A stretch of DNA of 64,000 nucleotides from Clostridium estertheticum (GCF_026650985.1 NZ_CP086239.1:186001-250000); one strand, 5' to 3'. Shown: positions 25,682 through 34,257, numbered from the stretch's first letter. Program-made: numbers and translations. The notes: a model not told the origin generated them from the letters alone.

Positions 25682-26041
25682 CTATTCTTTTTTGTCATTT
25701 ATAGATTCTTCATAATAATCTGTTCCCCATTTACACATAATGTCGAGTAGTGGCACTACGCTTTTACCTTGTTTTGTTAAAGAGTATTCTACTTTTGGTG
25801 GAACCTCGGCATATACTTTTCTATGAACCATTTCGTATGATTCTAATTCTCTAAGTTGTTGTGTTAACATTTTTTGTGTTATTACACCCATGGATCGTTT
25901 TAATTCACTAAACCTTAATACGCCGTTATTAGCTAATCTCCAAAGAATTATTGGCTTCCATTTACCACCTATAATATCTAATGTTAATTCTATAGCACAA
26001 CTATATTCTTTGTTATTTATTTTCATTATTTTATCGCTCAT
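25682..26041 (-). CDS. HxlR-family winged-helix transcriptional regulator
   Basis: A 119-aa MarR-like DNA-binding protein of the HxlR type. It has the conserved N-terminal Cys (C15, YSCAIELTLDIIGGKWK), recognition-helix region RFSELKRSMGVITQKMLTQQLRELE and the wing EVPPKVEYSLTKQGK. Such regulators often sense electrophiles or redox stress through that Cys. ATG 26041 has AGGAGG. It is divergent from the LUD gene at 26229. The 187-bp region between them contains a perfect 12-bp palindrome (26120-26131) that may be its operator. Confidence 0.9.
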   Translation of the reverse strand: MSDKIMKINNKEYSCAIELTLDIIGGKWKPIILWRLANNGVLRFSELKRSMGVITQKMLTQQLRELESYEMVHRKVYAEVPPKVEYSLTKQGKSVVPLLDIMCKWGTDYYEESINDKKE

Positions 26042-26112
26042 AAATACCTCCTGTATTTCTTATTGTAAATTTAGTAATATATAGCAATTCAGGATATTAG
26101 GTCACTTAAGAT

Positions 26113-26134
26113 ACTAAGTAACTTATAAGTTAGT
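26113..26134. promoter_or_regulatory. Candidate HxlR operator
   Basis: AACTTATAAGTT (26120-26131) is a perfect palindrome, overlapped by ACTAA (26113-26117) and TTAGT (26130-26134) half-sites. It sits in the divergent promoter region of the HxlR and LUD genes. Confidence 0.5.
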
Positions 26135-26228
26135 ACTTGTTTAAAAAACATCTAGTATGTACAATTATATCATTGATATATTTTATATACAATATGCCTA
26201 TAAAGCATATTAAAAAAGGAGGAAAAAA

Positions 26229-26870
26229 ATGAAAGAAATTTATAATTTACATAATGAGACTATAGGGTTAAAGGTGGTAGAAAATCTTAAAAAAAATGAT
26301 TTTTCAGCTATTTATTTTAAAACAGGCGTTGAGGCATCAAAATTTATAATGGATAATATACGTAAAGGAGACAAGGTTGGCTTTGGAGGATCTATGACTG
26401 TAGTAAAACTCGGTATACAAGAAAAGGTAGCATCCCTTGGAGGATTTGTTCTAGATCATGGTGATCCGACTTTATCACCTGATGATAAAATGGAAACTAT
26501 GAGAGGGGAACTCCTTAGTGATGTTTTTATATGTAGTTCTAATGCTGTGACAATGGATGGTGAACTTGTCAATATTGATGGTGTAGGAAATAGAATCGCC
26601 GCAATGACATTTGGACCTAAAAAAGTTATTATTGTAGTTGGCGTTAATAAAATTTGTAAAAATGAATCTTCAGCTTTTGAAAGACTAGAACAAATTGCGT
26701 CGCCAATGAATAACATGAGACTAAAGATGCCAAATCCTTGTACTAAAACTGGTGTCTGCATGGATTGTAAAGCAGCTAGTAGAATATGTAGAGTTTACTC
26801 TGTAATAAAAAGAAGGCCTGTGAGAACAGATATGACAGTGGTTGTGATTGGTGAGGAACTTGGATATTAA
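26229..26870 (+). CDS. LUD-domain protein (LutC/YkgG-like)
   Basis: A 213-aa protein with a LUD domain: DKVGFGGSMTVVKLGI, DVFICSSNAVTMDGELVNIDGVGNR split over the core, and FGPKKVIIVVGVNKI. The C-terminus has clustered Cys (NPCTKTGVCMDCK and RICRVYSV), as in anaerobe members. LutC takes part in lactate oxidation with LutAB, but no lutA or lutB is here, so a lactate role is unproven. ATG 26229 has AAAAGGAGG. Its divergent HxlR neighbour probably controls it. Confidence 0.85.
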   Translation: MKEIYNLHNETIGLKVVENLKKNDFSAIYFKTGVEASKFIMDNIRKGDKVGFGGSMTVVKLGIQEKVASLGGFVLDHGDPTLSPDDKMETMRGELLSDVFICSSNAVTMDGELVNIDGVGNRIAAMTFGPKKVIIVVGVNKICKNESSAFERLEQIASPMNNMRLKMPNPCTKTGVCMDCKAASRICRVYSVIKRRPVRTDMTVVVIGEELGY

Positions 26871-26931
26871 CGATATTTAATTATTTATAGTTAATATTAA
26901 AAAAACACTTCAATTTATTGGTAAAAAGTCT

Positions 26932-26968
26932 TATAATGTTACTAAAGTTACAAAGTTACTTTAGTAAC
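26932..26968 (+). promoter_or_regulatory. -10 box with overlapping 11-bp dyad upstream of the Cys-rich gene
   Basis: TATAAT lies at 26932-26937. The perfect inverted repeat GTTACTAAAGT (26938-26948) and ACTTTAGTAAC (26958-26968) follows directly, so it covers the expected transcription start. This is the usual place for a repressor site. Confidence 0.55.
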
Positions 26969-26992
26969 AAATTATGGGAATGGAGTGATGAG

Positions 26993-27208
26993 ATGTTACA
27001 GTGTCCTTTTTTAACAACTATGGAGGAAGAGGTAGAGTGTTTTAAAGAGTGTGATCTACATAAATGGTCAGATAATGGAGGGAAATGCCCATTTGTTGAG
27101 TTAAAAGAGTTTAAACCATTTATCATTAAGAATATTGCTGATTATGATATATTTAGTGATGATAGAAATTCACAATTGAAATCATTGTACAAAGATCGAT
27201 ACTTATAG
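26993..27208 (+). CDS. Hypothetical small Cys-rich protein
   Basis: A 71-aa soluble protein with four Cys (LQCPF, ECFKEC, KCPF) spaced like a small metal-binding or redox module, followed by a charged helix. ATG 26993 has GGAGTG upstream; the frame is open to 26918, but that part overlaps the promoter and dyad. It lies between the LUD gene and ndk on the same strand. No family is recognised. Confidence 0.65.
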   Translation: MLQCPFLTTMEEEVECFKECDLHKWSDNGGKCPFVELKEFKPFIIKNIADYDIFSDDRNSQLKSLYKDRYL

Positions 27209-27294
27209 TATTAATATTATGTAATTGTGCATAATATTAACTAATGGGATTTAATTTTGTTTTCCTAAAATATTAAGCAGGGAAGTGAGTTTAA

Positions 27295-27768
27295 TTGGAA
27301 AGAACCTTGATATTAATTAAACCTGATGGAGTTAAACGTGGACTAATTGGAAGAATCATTAACCAGTATGAGGAGAAATCACTAGAAATTGTAGCACTTA
27401 AAATGATAACGGCTACAAAAGATATTGCAAGAAAACATTACAGTGAACATGAGGGACGCGAATATTTTGAAAAACTAATAAATTATATTACTGAAGGCAA
27501 GATATGTGCTATGGTTTTAATGGGTGAAAAAGCTATTGAAGTAACAAGGAAAATTAATGGAGATAAGGATCCTGTTAAAGCAGAAATTGGAAGCATAAGA
27601 GGAAAATTTGCAATAGATAAAACTAATAATTTAGTTCATGCCTCTGATAGCATAGATAGTGCAGAATATGAAATTGCAATTTGGTTTCCAGAACTTAAGT
27701 GCAAGGATATCTTTGGGAGCTCTAAGAATTTATTTGCACAAACAGAGGGACCGTTAGTAAATGTTTAA
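27295..27768 (+). CDS. ndk: Nucleoside diphosphate kinase
   Basis: A 157-aa cytosolic enzyme that transfers the gamma phosphate between NTPs and NDPs through a phospho-His. ERTLILIKPDGVKRGLIGRI is the family N-terminus, and the active His is H115 in NNLVHASDS. It is slightly longer than the usual 135-150 aa, with a C-terminal extension after the IWF segment. The common motif HGSDS reads HASDS here. The start is TTG 27295 with AGGGAAG upstream. It is a single gene closed by the terminator at 27786-27820. Confidence 0.95.
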   Translation: MERTLILIKPDGVKRGLIGRIINQYEEKSLEIVALKMITATKDIARKHYSEHEGREYFEKLINYITEGKICAMVLMGEKAIEVTRKINGDKDPVKAEIGSIRGKFAIDKTNNLVHASDSIDSAEYEIAIWFPELKCKDIFGSSKNLFAQTEGPLVNV

Positions 27769-27785
27769 CAACATAAGTCTATATT

Positions 27786-27820
27786 AAAAAGCTAACCAAT
27801 TTAATTTTGGTTAGCTTTTT
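27786..27820. terminator. Bidirectional terminator after ndk
   Basis: AAAAAGCTAACC (27786-27797) pairs with GGTTAGCTTTTT (27809-27820) around an 11-nt loop, between convergent genes. Confidence 0.9.
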
Positions 27821-27836
27821 GTTGTAATTTTAGTAA

Positions 27837-28196
27837 TTAATGTGAACCGCAATGTCCAGAGCAACCACCACAAGAGTCACTTCCATGTTTTGGGCAACTA
27901 GGTTTACTATCGACTGTAAGCGTTGTTTTAACCCAAAATCTAGAATCACTATAGGCTATTGTGAGTTCGCAAATATTATCTAAAAGAGTATTGTCATATA
28001 ATATTTTTAAAGTTTCAATATTGTTTTTAATATCTCCTGTTTTAAAATTATCTAGGTAAATGTCAACTTTTGAAGTCTTGCAACAAGCACTGTCGAATAC
28101 GAATCTTACGCTATCACATGTTTCGTCAAGCTGAATCATTTCCATTAGCTCATCTAGAGCAACTTTTGAAATTTTGATTTTTAATGGTTGTGCCAT
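27837..28196 (-). CDS. HesB/IscA-like protein with Cys/His-rich tail
   Basis: A 119-aa protein. The first 95 residues resemble the HesB/IscA beta fold (KIKISKVALDELMEMIQ, SVRFVFDSACCKTSKVDIYLD), with a CC pair where A-type carriers hold a ligand Cys. The last 17 residues form a metal-ligand-rich tail (CPKHGSDSCGGCSGHCGSH). The family link is moderate and based on pattern only. Start ATG 28196 has AGGAGG four bases upstream. pncB ends 44 bp upstream on the same strand, so they may share a transcript. Confidence 0.6.
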   Translation of the reverse strand: MAQPLKIKISKVALDELMEMIQLDETCDSVRFVFDSACCKTSKVDIYLDNFKTGDIKNNIETLKILYDNTLLDNICELTIAYSDSRFWVKTTLTVDSKPSCPKHGSDSCGGCSGHCGSH

Positions 28197-28240
28197 ACGT
28201 CCTCCTAACATTCATCTATAAGGTAATTGGCATATTCATG

Positions 28241-29719
28241 TTATTCCTCAAGAATTTCAGAATAATGATTTAATAAACCTTGTTTTAGGTTCCATAAATT
28301 CCAAGAAAGATCTACATAATATGCGTGGGGATTATCAAATCTTAAAACTTCTGTCCATAATTTAGAGACTTCTTGTTCAGAAAATGCTTTTATTTCCATA
28401 ACAGATGGAGATTCATAAATTTGTTTACCATTTTCAAATAGTTTAACCATAAGCTCTTTTATATAGTAGTGTTTAAGATTTTTCTTTTTCCAAGTATAAG
28501 TTGGATTAAATATCTCAAGGGGTCTGCTTTCATCAAATTTTTCGTCATGTAAGGTAATGAAATCTGCAATGGCTTTATGAGTTGTTTTATCAAAAATTCT
28601 ATATAGTTTTTTAAAAGCAGGATTAATAATTTTTTCTGCATTTTCACTAATTTTAATCTTTGGTATTATTACTCCATCATTTTCAACTGCAACAAGTTTA
28701 TAAACACCACCAAATACTGGTTCAGATCTTGCAGTAATAAGCCTTTCGCCAACACCAAAGTTATCAATTTGTGCGCCGTTTTCTAGTACTCCGCTAATAA
28801 TATATTCATCGAGCGAGTTAGAAACAGTAATCTTTACATCATCATATCCAGCTTCATCTAATATTTCTCTAACTTTTTTAGTTAGATAAGTAATATCACC
28901 GCTATCAATTCGTATTCCTTTAGGCCTTTTGCCCATAGGTTTAAGTACATCATTAAACACCTTTATAGCATTAAGTATACCAGAGCGTAGTACATTATAA
29001 GTATCTATAAGAAGTACACAGTTATCTGGGTAAGTTATCGTCCAAGCTTTAAAGGCATCATATTCAGTATCGAAAAGTTGTACCCAACTATGAGCCATAG
29101 TTCCTAGTGCTGGAATATCAAACATTTCCTCGGCAATAGTACAAGCAGTACCAACGCAACCACCAATAACAGCAGCACGAGCTCCATATATAGCACCATC
29201 ATATCCTTGAGCACGCCTTGAACCAAATTCCATTACAGGTCTACCTTTTGCAGCTCTACATATTCTACTAGCTTTAGTAGCAATTAATGTTTGATGATTT
29301 ATTGTAAGAAGGATCATTGTCTCAACAAATTGAGCCTGTATAATAGGTCCTTTAACTGTAACTAGGGGTTCACCAGGAAAAACAGGATAACCTTCAGGTA
29401 TTGCCCATACGTCACAAGAAAATTTAAAACTCTTTAAATAATCAATAAATTTATCTGAAAAAGTATTTTTACTCTCAAGATAGGCTATATCATCCTTTGA
29501 AAATGATAAATCAGAAAGGTATTCAAGTAATTGCTGTACACCGGCCATAACGCAATAACCGCCGCCATCAGGAATTCGCCTAAAAAACATATCAAAGTAT
29601 GCAGTTTTGTCTTGAACATTATTATCAAGATAACCATTTGCCATAGTTAATTCATAAAAGTCTACAAGCATTGTTAGATTTCTTTCATTTCTCACATTAA
29701 AATCTTTTGAATATATCAT
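28241..29719 (-). CDS. pncB: Nicotinate phosphoribosyltransferase
   Basis: A 492-aa NAD-salvage enzyme that makes nicotinate mononucleotide from nicotinate, PRPP and ATP. Family features include LTMLVDFYELTMANGYL at the N-terminus, the FFRRIPDGGGYCVMAG segment, EFGSRRAQG, GTMAHSWV and the PRPP-side IRIDSGDITYL. Length matches the Firmicute long form. ATG 29719 has AAAGGGG upstream. Together with nadABC at 48-51 kb it gives the cell both salvage and de novo NAD routes. Confidence 0.95.
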   Translation of the reverse strand: MIYSKDFNVRNERNLTMLVDFYELTMANGYLDNNVQDKTAYFDMFFRRIPDGGGYCVMAGVQQLLEYLSDLSFSKDDIAYLESKNTFSDKFIDYLKSFKFSCDVWAIPEGYPVFPGEPLVTVKGPIIQAQFVETMILLTINHQTLIATKASRICRAAKGRPVMEFGSRRAQGYDGAIYGARAAVIGGCVGTACTIAEEMFDIPALGTMAHSWVQLFDTEYDAFKAWTITYPDNCVLLIDTYNVLRSGILNAIKVFNDVLKPMGKRPKGIRIDSGDITYLTKKVREILDEAGYDDVKITVSNSLDEYIISGVLENGAQIDNFGVGERLITARSEPVFGGVYKLVAVENDGVIIPKIKISENAEKIINPAFKKLYRIFDKTTHKAIADFITLHDEKFDESRPLEIFNPTYTWKKKNLKHYYIKELMVKLFENGKQIYESPSVMEIKAFSEQEVSKLWTEVLRFDNPHAYYVDLSWNLWNLKQGLLNHYSEILEE

Positions 29720-29858
29720 AGTTTTTTCCCCTTTGAAATTTAATAAAAGTATATAATGGAATTATAACATAATTATATATTAATGTTTTGTTAGGACTAT
29801 TATACTAGTATTTTAGGTTTAAGCAAAATATATGATAAATTAAAGTAGGTGGATTAGA

Positions 29859-31907
29859 GTGGAGAAAAAGCATAATATGAATAATAAAATTGGAGATAGT
29901 AAAATAAGCACTAAATTAAGTAAAGAGCAAAGGGACGCTGTTTTTTCTAATAATAGAAATTTATTAGTTACAGCAGGACCAGGAAGTGGTAAAACGGTTG
30001 TCATTGTTAATAGAATTGTTCATCTAATAAATGAACAAAATTTTAGCCCAAAGAATATTATTGTAATTACTTTTACAAGAGCTGCAGCTATTAATATGAA
30101 AAATAGGTACATTGCTATTAATGGAAGGGCAAGTGTTCCGTTTTTTGGAACATTTCACGGTTTGTTTTATAAAATACTCAAAAATTATTATGGTGAAATA
30201 AAAATAATAGATACATTCGAAGTATATAAACTTATAAAAAACGTATTAATGTCCTACCTAGATGAGGTAGGTGATGAAAAGGTAAAAGAAGTTATAAATA
30301 ATATTTCCGTGTTTAAAACAAGCGATAATACCCTAGAAAAGTTCTCTCCTAGTATTGATAAAGGAATATTTATAGCAGCATATAATATTTATGAGCAATA
30401 TAGGAAAGAAAGAAATTTATTTGATTTTGATGATTTACAAATAGGATGTAGAGATTTATTTGTAAAAAATTACAAGATACTTCAGGGGTATAGATCTTTA
30501 TTTAAGCATATCTTAGTTGATGAATTTCAAGATTGTGATTCTATGCAAGTCGAGATATTAAAACTTTTAAATGAGGAAAACTCCATATTTGCAGTGGGGG
30601 ATGAGGATCAATGTATCTATGGATTTAGAGGGTCAAATCCTGAATGTATGGTTAAGTTCTCAGAGCATTTTGAGGGTGGAGGAAAATTACAACTATCAAC
30701 TAATTACAGGTGTCCAAAGAATATAGTAGAAATATCCATGAATACTATAAAAAATAATCAGATGAGAAATGAAAAGAACATAATAGCATTTAAAGAGCGA
30801 GATGGTGGCATTGTTGTGCTTAATAATGTAAATGAAAATGCACAAGCAGAGGAAATTAGTAATATTATTCAAAAACATATGACAGGCCCAGATAAAAATT
30901 ATAGAGACAATGCCATATTATATAGAACAAATGTAGAATGCAGAAGCTTAGTAGATGTTTTTATTAAAAAAAGGATTCCTTTCATGCTTTTAGATAAGGA
31001 ATATGATTTTTTTCAACATTTTATATGTAAAGATATAATTGCATATTTAAAATTAAGTATTGATTTAAGTGATAAAGAAAGTTTTCTTAGAATAATTAAT
31101 AAGCCATTTAGATATGTAAGCAGATTAAATTTAGATAATATAAAAAGAAATATTGTACGCGAGGATTGTTTTGAAATGTTAAAGGAAATTGATGGTATAC
31201 CTATATTTCAGATGAAGATGATAGATAAGTTAAAAAAAGATATACATTATTTAAACAAAATTTCATTAGCGAGTGCAATAGATAATTTAGTATTAAGCAT
31301 AGGGTATCATGATTATATAAAGGAATATTGCACTAAATTTAAAATTGACTTAGGTGAGATGGAAGATGTTATAGACGAATTTAGGCAATCAGCTGAAGGA
31401 TATAATAATATAATAGCCTTTCTAGCCCATGTAGAACAGGTTAAAGAAGAAATAAGTAAGCATAAGAGAAATGTAGAAGAGGATGCGGTCATACTTAGTA
31501 CAATTCATGGAGTAAAAGGGATGGAGTTTAAAAACGTATTTTTGATCAATTGTAATGAGGAAAATATCCCACATGCTAATAGTATAGAAAACAACCTAGA
31601 AGAAGAGCGAAGACTCTTTTATGTAGGAATAACAAGAGCTATAGATAATGTTTGGTTATGCATTAGTAAAAGCGTTAAAGGAAAGGTTAAAGAAACATCA
31701 CGATTTATTAAGGAATGCAATATCATAGGTGGTAATGATGTTAACCTACCTTTTAAAGAAGGGGATACAGTAATACATAAAAGTTTTGGAAGTGGGACTG
31801 TTATTTCTATTAATGATAAGGACTTAGAGATTAAGTTTGAAGGGGATATTATACGGAAATTTGATACTAGTGTACTTTATAATAACTCTTTGATTTCAAA
31901 AGTATAA
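29859..31907 (+). CDS. UvrD/PcrA-type ATP-dependent DNA helicase
   Basis: A 682-aa superfamily 1 helicase. Motif I is TAGPGSGKTVV (38-48). Motif II is VDEFQD (about 218-223), motif III GDEDQCIYGFRGS, motif V STIHGVKGMEFKNVF and motif VI EEERRLFYVGITRA. The C-terminus (FKEGDTVIHKSFGSGTVISI) is the Tudor-like domain that in PcrA contacts RNA polymerase. It is shorter than PcrA (about 720-740 aa), so a paralogue is likely. The start is GTG 29859 behind AGGTGG. Single gene with a strong terminator. Confidence 0.92.
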   Translation: MEKKHNMNNKIGDSKISTKLSKEQRDAVFSNNRNLLVTAGPGSGKTVVIVNRIVHLINEQNFSPKNIIVITFTRAAAINMKNRYIAINGRASVPFFGTFHGLFYKILKNYYGEIKIIDTFEVYKLIKNVLMSYLDEVGDEKVKEVINNISVFKTSDNTLEKFSPSIDKGIFIAAYNIYEQYRKERNLFDFDDLQIGCRDLFVKNYKILQGYRSLFKHILVDEFQDCDSMQVEILKLLNEENSIFAVGDEDQCIYGFRGSNPECMVKFSEHFEGGGKLQLSTNYRCPKNIVEISMNTIKNNQMRNEKNIIAFKERDGGIVVLNNVNENAQAEEISNIIQKHMTGPDKNYRDNAILYRTNVECRSLVDVFIKKRIPFMLLDKEYDFFQHFICKDIIAYLKLSIDLSDKESFLRIINKPFRYVSRLNLDNIKRNIVREDCFEMLKEIDGIPIFQMKMIDKLKKDIHYLNKISLASAIDNLVLSIGYHDYIKEYCTKFKIDLGEMEDVIDEFRQSAEGYNNIIAFLAHVEQVKEEISKHKRNVEEDAVILSTIHGVKGMEFKNVFLINCNEENIPHANSIENNLEEERRLFYVGITRAIDNVWLCISKSVKGKVKETSRFIKECNIIGGNDVNLPFKEGDTVIHKSFGSGTVISINDKDLEIKFEGDIIRKFDTSVLYNNSLISKV

Positions 31908-31974
31908 ATCTCCTAATGTTGTCCAATCTGTGGGAATAAACAACTACATAATCATAGGTAATAAAATTATAAAT

Positions 31975-32020
31975 AAAAAAGTACTGCACAAAGGCAAATT
32001 CCTAAGTGCAGTACTTTTTT
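31975..32020 (+). terminator. Rho-independent terminator after the helicase gene
   Basis: AAAAAAGTACTGCAC (31975-31989) and GTGCAGTACTTTTTT (32006-32020) form an exact 15-bp stem around a 16-nt loop. Confidence 0.9.
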
Positions 32021-32169
32021 ATTTTCAGTTAAAACATTCAAAATAAAAGGATATCTAAATTATAGACTATTTTCAAAATTCTATTCATTATGGAATAGAA
32101 TAATTTAGTATAAATTAGGTAATACTAGTCAGAGGTAAAATAAATAATAGTGGAAAGTAGAGGATAAAA

Positions 32170-32334
32170 TTGATCATATGTGGAAATTGCGGGAAAGAAG
32201 CAGATGAAAATGAAATTTTTTGTTGTTATTGTAGTTATAACCTACAAGAAAGTTTAGAAAATATGCAACAATCGAGGGTAGAGTATGAGAGTGAGAAAAA
32301 AAATAATTGGTTTAATAAAATATTGAACAAATAA
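32170..32334 (+). CDS. Zinc-ribbon miniprotein
   Basis: A 54-aa ORF starting at TTG 32170. The first 25 residues read as a zinc ribbon: CGNCGK, then CCYCSYNL about 12 residues later, giving the Cx2C...Cx2C pattern. A charged helix and a Trp/Phe-containing tail (NNWFNKILNK) follow. AGAGGA upstream is a weak ribosome binding site. It stands alone and is too short to assign a function; ribbons of this kind often sit at the N-terminus of membrane or regulatory proteins. Confidence 0.55.
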   Translation: MIICGNCGKEADENEIFCCYCSYNLQESLENMQQSRVEYESEKKNNWFNKILNK

Positions 32335-32412
32335 GAGAGTTTAAATTTTGTCCTACAATAGTTATTAATAGATATAAAACCGATTCAAATTCATAAAAGT
32401 GATCAGAAAAGT

Positions 32413-32507
32413 AAAAAAGGATTATTTACCTAATTGGGTGGATAGTCCTTTTGCTTTTAATGCTGATATTGTTGAATAAAGTTTTTTGGAATTTCGCATA
32501 TAGGTAA
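32413..32507. repeat. Duplicated segment, copy 1 (terminator plus gene remnant)
   Basis: About 90 bp closely resembling 34017-34110, by eye at roughly 85 percent identity. It carries the hairpin AAGGATTAT/ATAGTCCTT. On the minus strand it encodes LPICEIPKNFIQQYQH plus a stop, a remnant of the C-terminus of the 65-aa protein at 34060-34257. Confidence 0.75.
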
Positions 32508-32510
32508 ATT
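32452..32510 (-). pseudogene. 3' remnant of a paralogue of the 34060-34257 gene
   Basis: The minus frame reads NLPICEIPKNFIQQYQH then stop. The intact neighbour ends ESLPICEMLKKFIQQYQH. The remainder of the gene is missing. Confidence 0.6.
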
Positions 32511-32648
32511 TATAAATATTTATTATTAACATAAATTGTGTTAATATGTAACTATTAACAACATAAAAAGTAAATGCTAATGTTTGTTAATACATATTTA
32601 CATAGCTTTTATTGCGTTTTAATGTAATAAAAAAAGGGGGATCTATTA

Positions 32649-33947
32649 ATGAAAAATTTTAAAAAAATTATGATGATGGGATTTGTGTTATTGATAGCTA
32701 CGCTGTCAAGACCAGTGATGGCACTGGGGTTAAGTGGTTTTAGCGATGTTACAAATTTTTCTGTGGTAATAGGAGAAAATATGTATACTTTAGAGTATGC
32801 GAATGATTTAAATAATGCAAAACAAATTAATGATGCAGTAGTTAAAAGTAAAGGTGATATTTTTATAAAAACAGACGATACCGGTTGGATAAAAAATAAT
32901 GATGGAACACAAGTGAATAAAGATTCTGTAGACATTTCAACTATTAAATATAATAATGGTATAGAAATAACTCAACAAAAAATTGCTAAGATTAACATTA
33001 CTTCAACTAAATTAGAAGTTGATAATGCAACTAGTGGTTTTGGAGATGGACATGCAACTTATCAAGTATTAGATTCATTAGGAAATGATATTACAAAGAC
33101 ACCACTTGCTAATGGTATAATCTTCAAATCTGGAGTTGGTACTGTAGAAGGAAGCAATGGTATACTTAAAGTTACACCAAACATGAATATTTTTACATTT
33201 ACTTCGGGTATAGTAATAACTGCCAATGACCCAATAAGTGGAGTTTCAACAAATGCTATATTAAGAGTTGAATTAGTGGGATCTACACAAGGTAGTACAT
33301 TAAGTGATATAAAACTTTTATCATTAAAAAATGTTGATAATAAAGTGTTGACTGCAGGGGATACTACAACTGTTTTCTATGCTGGATACCTAGCTACAGA
33401 TATTAGTGGGAAACCTACAACAAATTATACGCTTATGGAACAGGGCCTAATATTGACTGGTGATCATATGTTGAATATGTCAAACCCATATGTAGTAGCT
33501 CAACTTGTAAAAGATCCTACAGACCCATCGATAGGATTAATAAAAGTAACAGCAACTAGCGATACTATTTTAATGGATATGCCAGTAGCGATCACTGCAT
33601 TTACTTTGAGAGGTACATCTTCAACAATAAGTACTACATTAAAGAAACAAGCGCAAATAGATTCGTTCATATTAATAGTTCCAAGTGAAGTTATATATTC
33701 TGGTGAATCAAAGGTAATTCCATTTATAGCACTAGATCAAAATGCAAACTTAATTACAAAATTTAGTGAATTGGATGGCCATGTGAGTCTTATAGGGGCG
33801 ACCTTTGAAAGGAACTCTGACGGAACTGCTTGCATAAAAAGCAATATAGTTTATAATCCAATGACTGCTTTAATGTCTGCAAATATAACAGCAATTACAC
33901 CAACAGGTAAGTATAGCAGTATAAATATAAATATTCAGCACAAGTAA
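32649..33947 (+). CDS. Secreted beta-rich protein of unknown function
   Basis: A 432-aa protein with a signal peptide cleaved after about residue 25 (motif VMA). The mature part is rich in Thr, Ser, Ile, Val and Asn, with several repeats of strand-like patterns such as GTVEGSNGILKVTP, GLIKVTATSDT and VIYSGESKVIPFIALDQNA. These suggest tandem Ig-like or invasin-like beta domains. It has no LPXTG, SLH or membrane anchor, so it is secreted or loosely attached. ATG 32649 has AAAGGGGG. It is flanked by two copies of the same short segment (32413-32507 and 34017-34110), hinting at duplication or insertion. I cannot name a family. Confidence 0.75.
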   Translation: MKNFKKIMMMGFVLLIATLSRPVMALGLSGFSDVTNFSVVIGENMYTLEYANDLNNAKQINDAVVKSKGDIFIKTDDTGWIKNNDGTQVNKDSVDISTIKYNNGIEITQQKIAKINITSTKLEVDNATSGFGDGHATYQVLDSLGNDITKTPLANGIIFKSGVGTVEGSNGILKVTPNMNIFTFTSGIVITANDPISGVSTNAILRVELVGSTQGSTLSDIKLLSLKNVDNKVLTAGDTTTVFYAGYLATDISGKPTTNYTLMEQGLILTGDHMLNMSNPYVVAQLVKDPTDPSIGLIKVTATSDTILMDMPVAITAFTLRGTSSTISTTLKKQAQIDSFILIVPSEVIYSGESKVIPFIALDQNANLITKFSELDGHVSLIGATFERNSDGTACIKSNIVYNPMTALMSANITAITPTGKYSSININIQHK

Positions 33948-34016
33948 TTTTGATGGCATGGAACATATTGAAAATTGTATAAATTCCAATTATTACACAT
34001 AAATTAGGCACAAAGC

Positions 34017-34110
34017 AAAAAAGGACTATTTACCGAAGTTGGTGGATAGTCCTTTTTTTTTAATGCTGATATTGTTGAATAAATTTTTTTAACATTTCAC
34101 ATATAGGTAG
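34017..34110. repeat. Duplicated segment, copy 2 (intact terminator)
   Basis: This includes the strong terminator AAGGACTAT (34021-34029) / ATAGTCCTT (34046-34054) plus a T-run, which ends the secreted-protein transcript. It also includes the 3' end of the 34060-34257 minus-strand gene. A decayed copy lies at 32413-32507. Confidence 0.75.
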
Positions 34111-34257
34111 AGATTCATTAATAAAAACGGATACGTCATTGCAATTTTTTTTATAGCCATCCAACATAGTTTGAAAAGACGGATCATCATGTTCTTGCTG
34201 AGTGACATATATTAAAAAAGCTGACTTATCGTACATTATTACTTCATTTACTCTCAT
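34060..34257 (-). CDS. Hypothetical 65-aa protein
   Basis: A small acidic soluble protein (MRVNEVIMYDKSAFLIYVT... ending FIQQYQH). The ATG at 34257 has GGAGG at good spacing, which supports real translation. It has no membrane segment or known motif. Its 3' end is duplicated as a remnant at 32452-32510, so at least one relative once stood nearby. Function unknown. Confidence 0.6.
   Translation of the reverse strand: MRVNEVIMYDKSAFLIYVTQQEHDDPSFQTMLDGYKKNCNDVSVFINESLPICEMLKKFIQQYQH

Larger units (their letters stand above)
32335..32648 (+). other. Intergenic region with terminator and pseudogene remnant
   Basis: The 314 bp between the zinc-ribbon gene and the secreted-protein gene contain a degenerate copy (32413-32507) of the segment at 34017-34110. 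Past it, a TTAACA/TGTTAA inverted repeat (about 32526-32544) and AT-rich promoter-like sequence lead to the secreted-protein gene. No intact ORF is seen. Confidence 0.6.
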
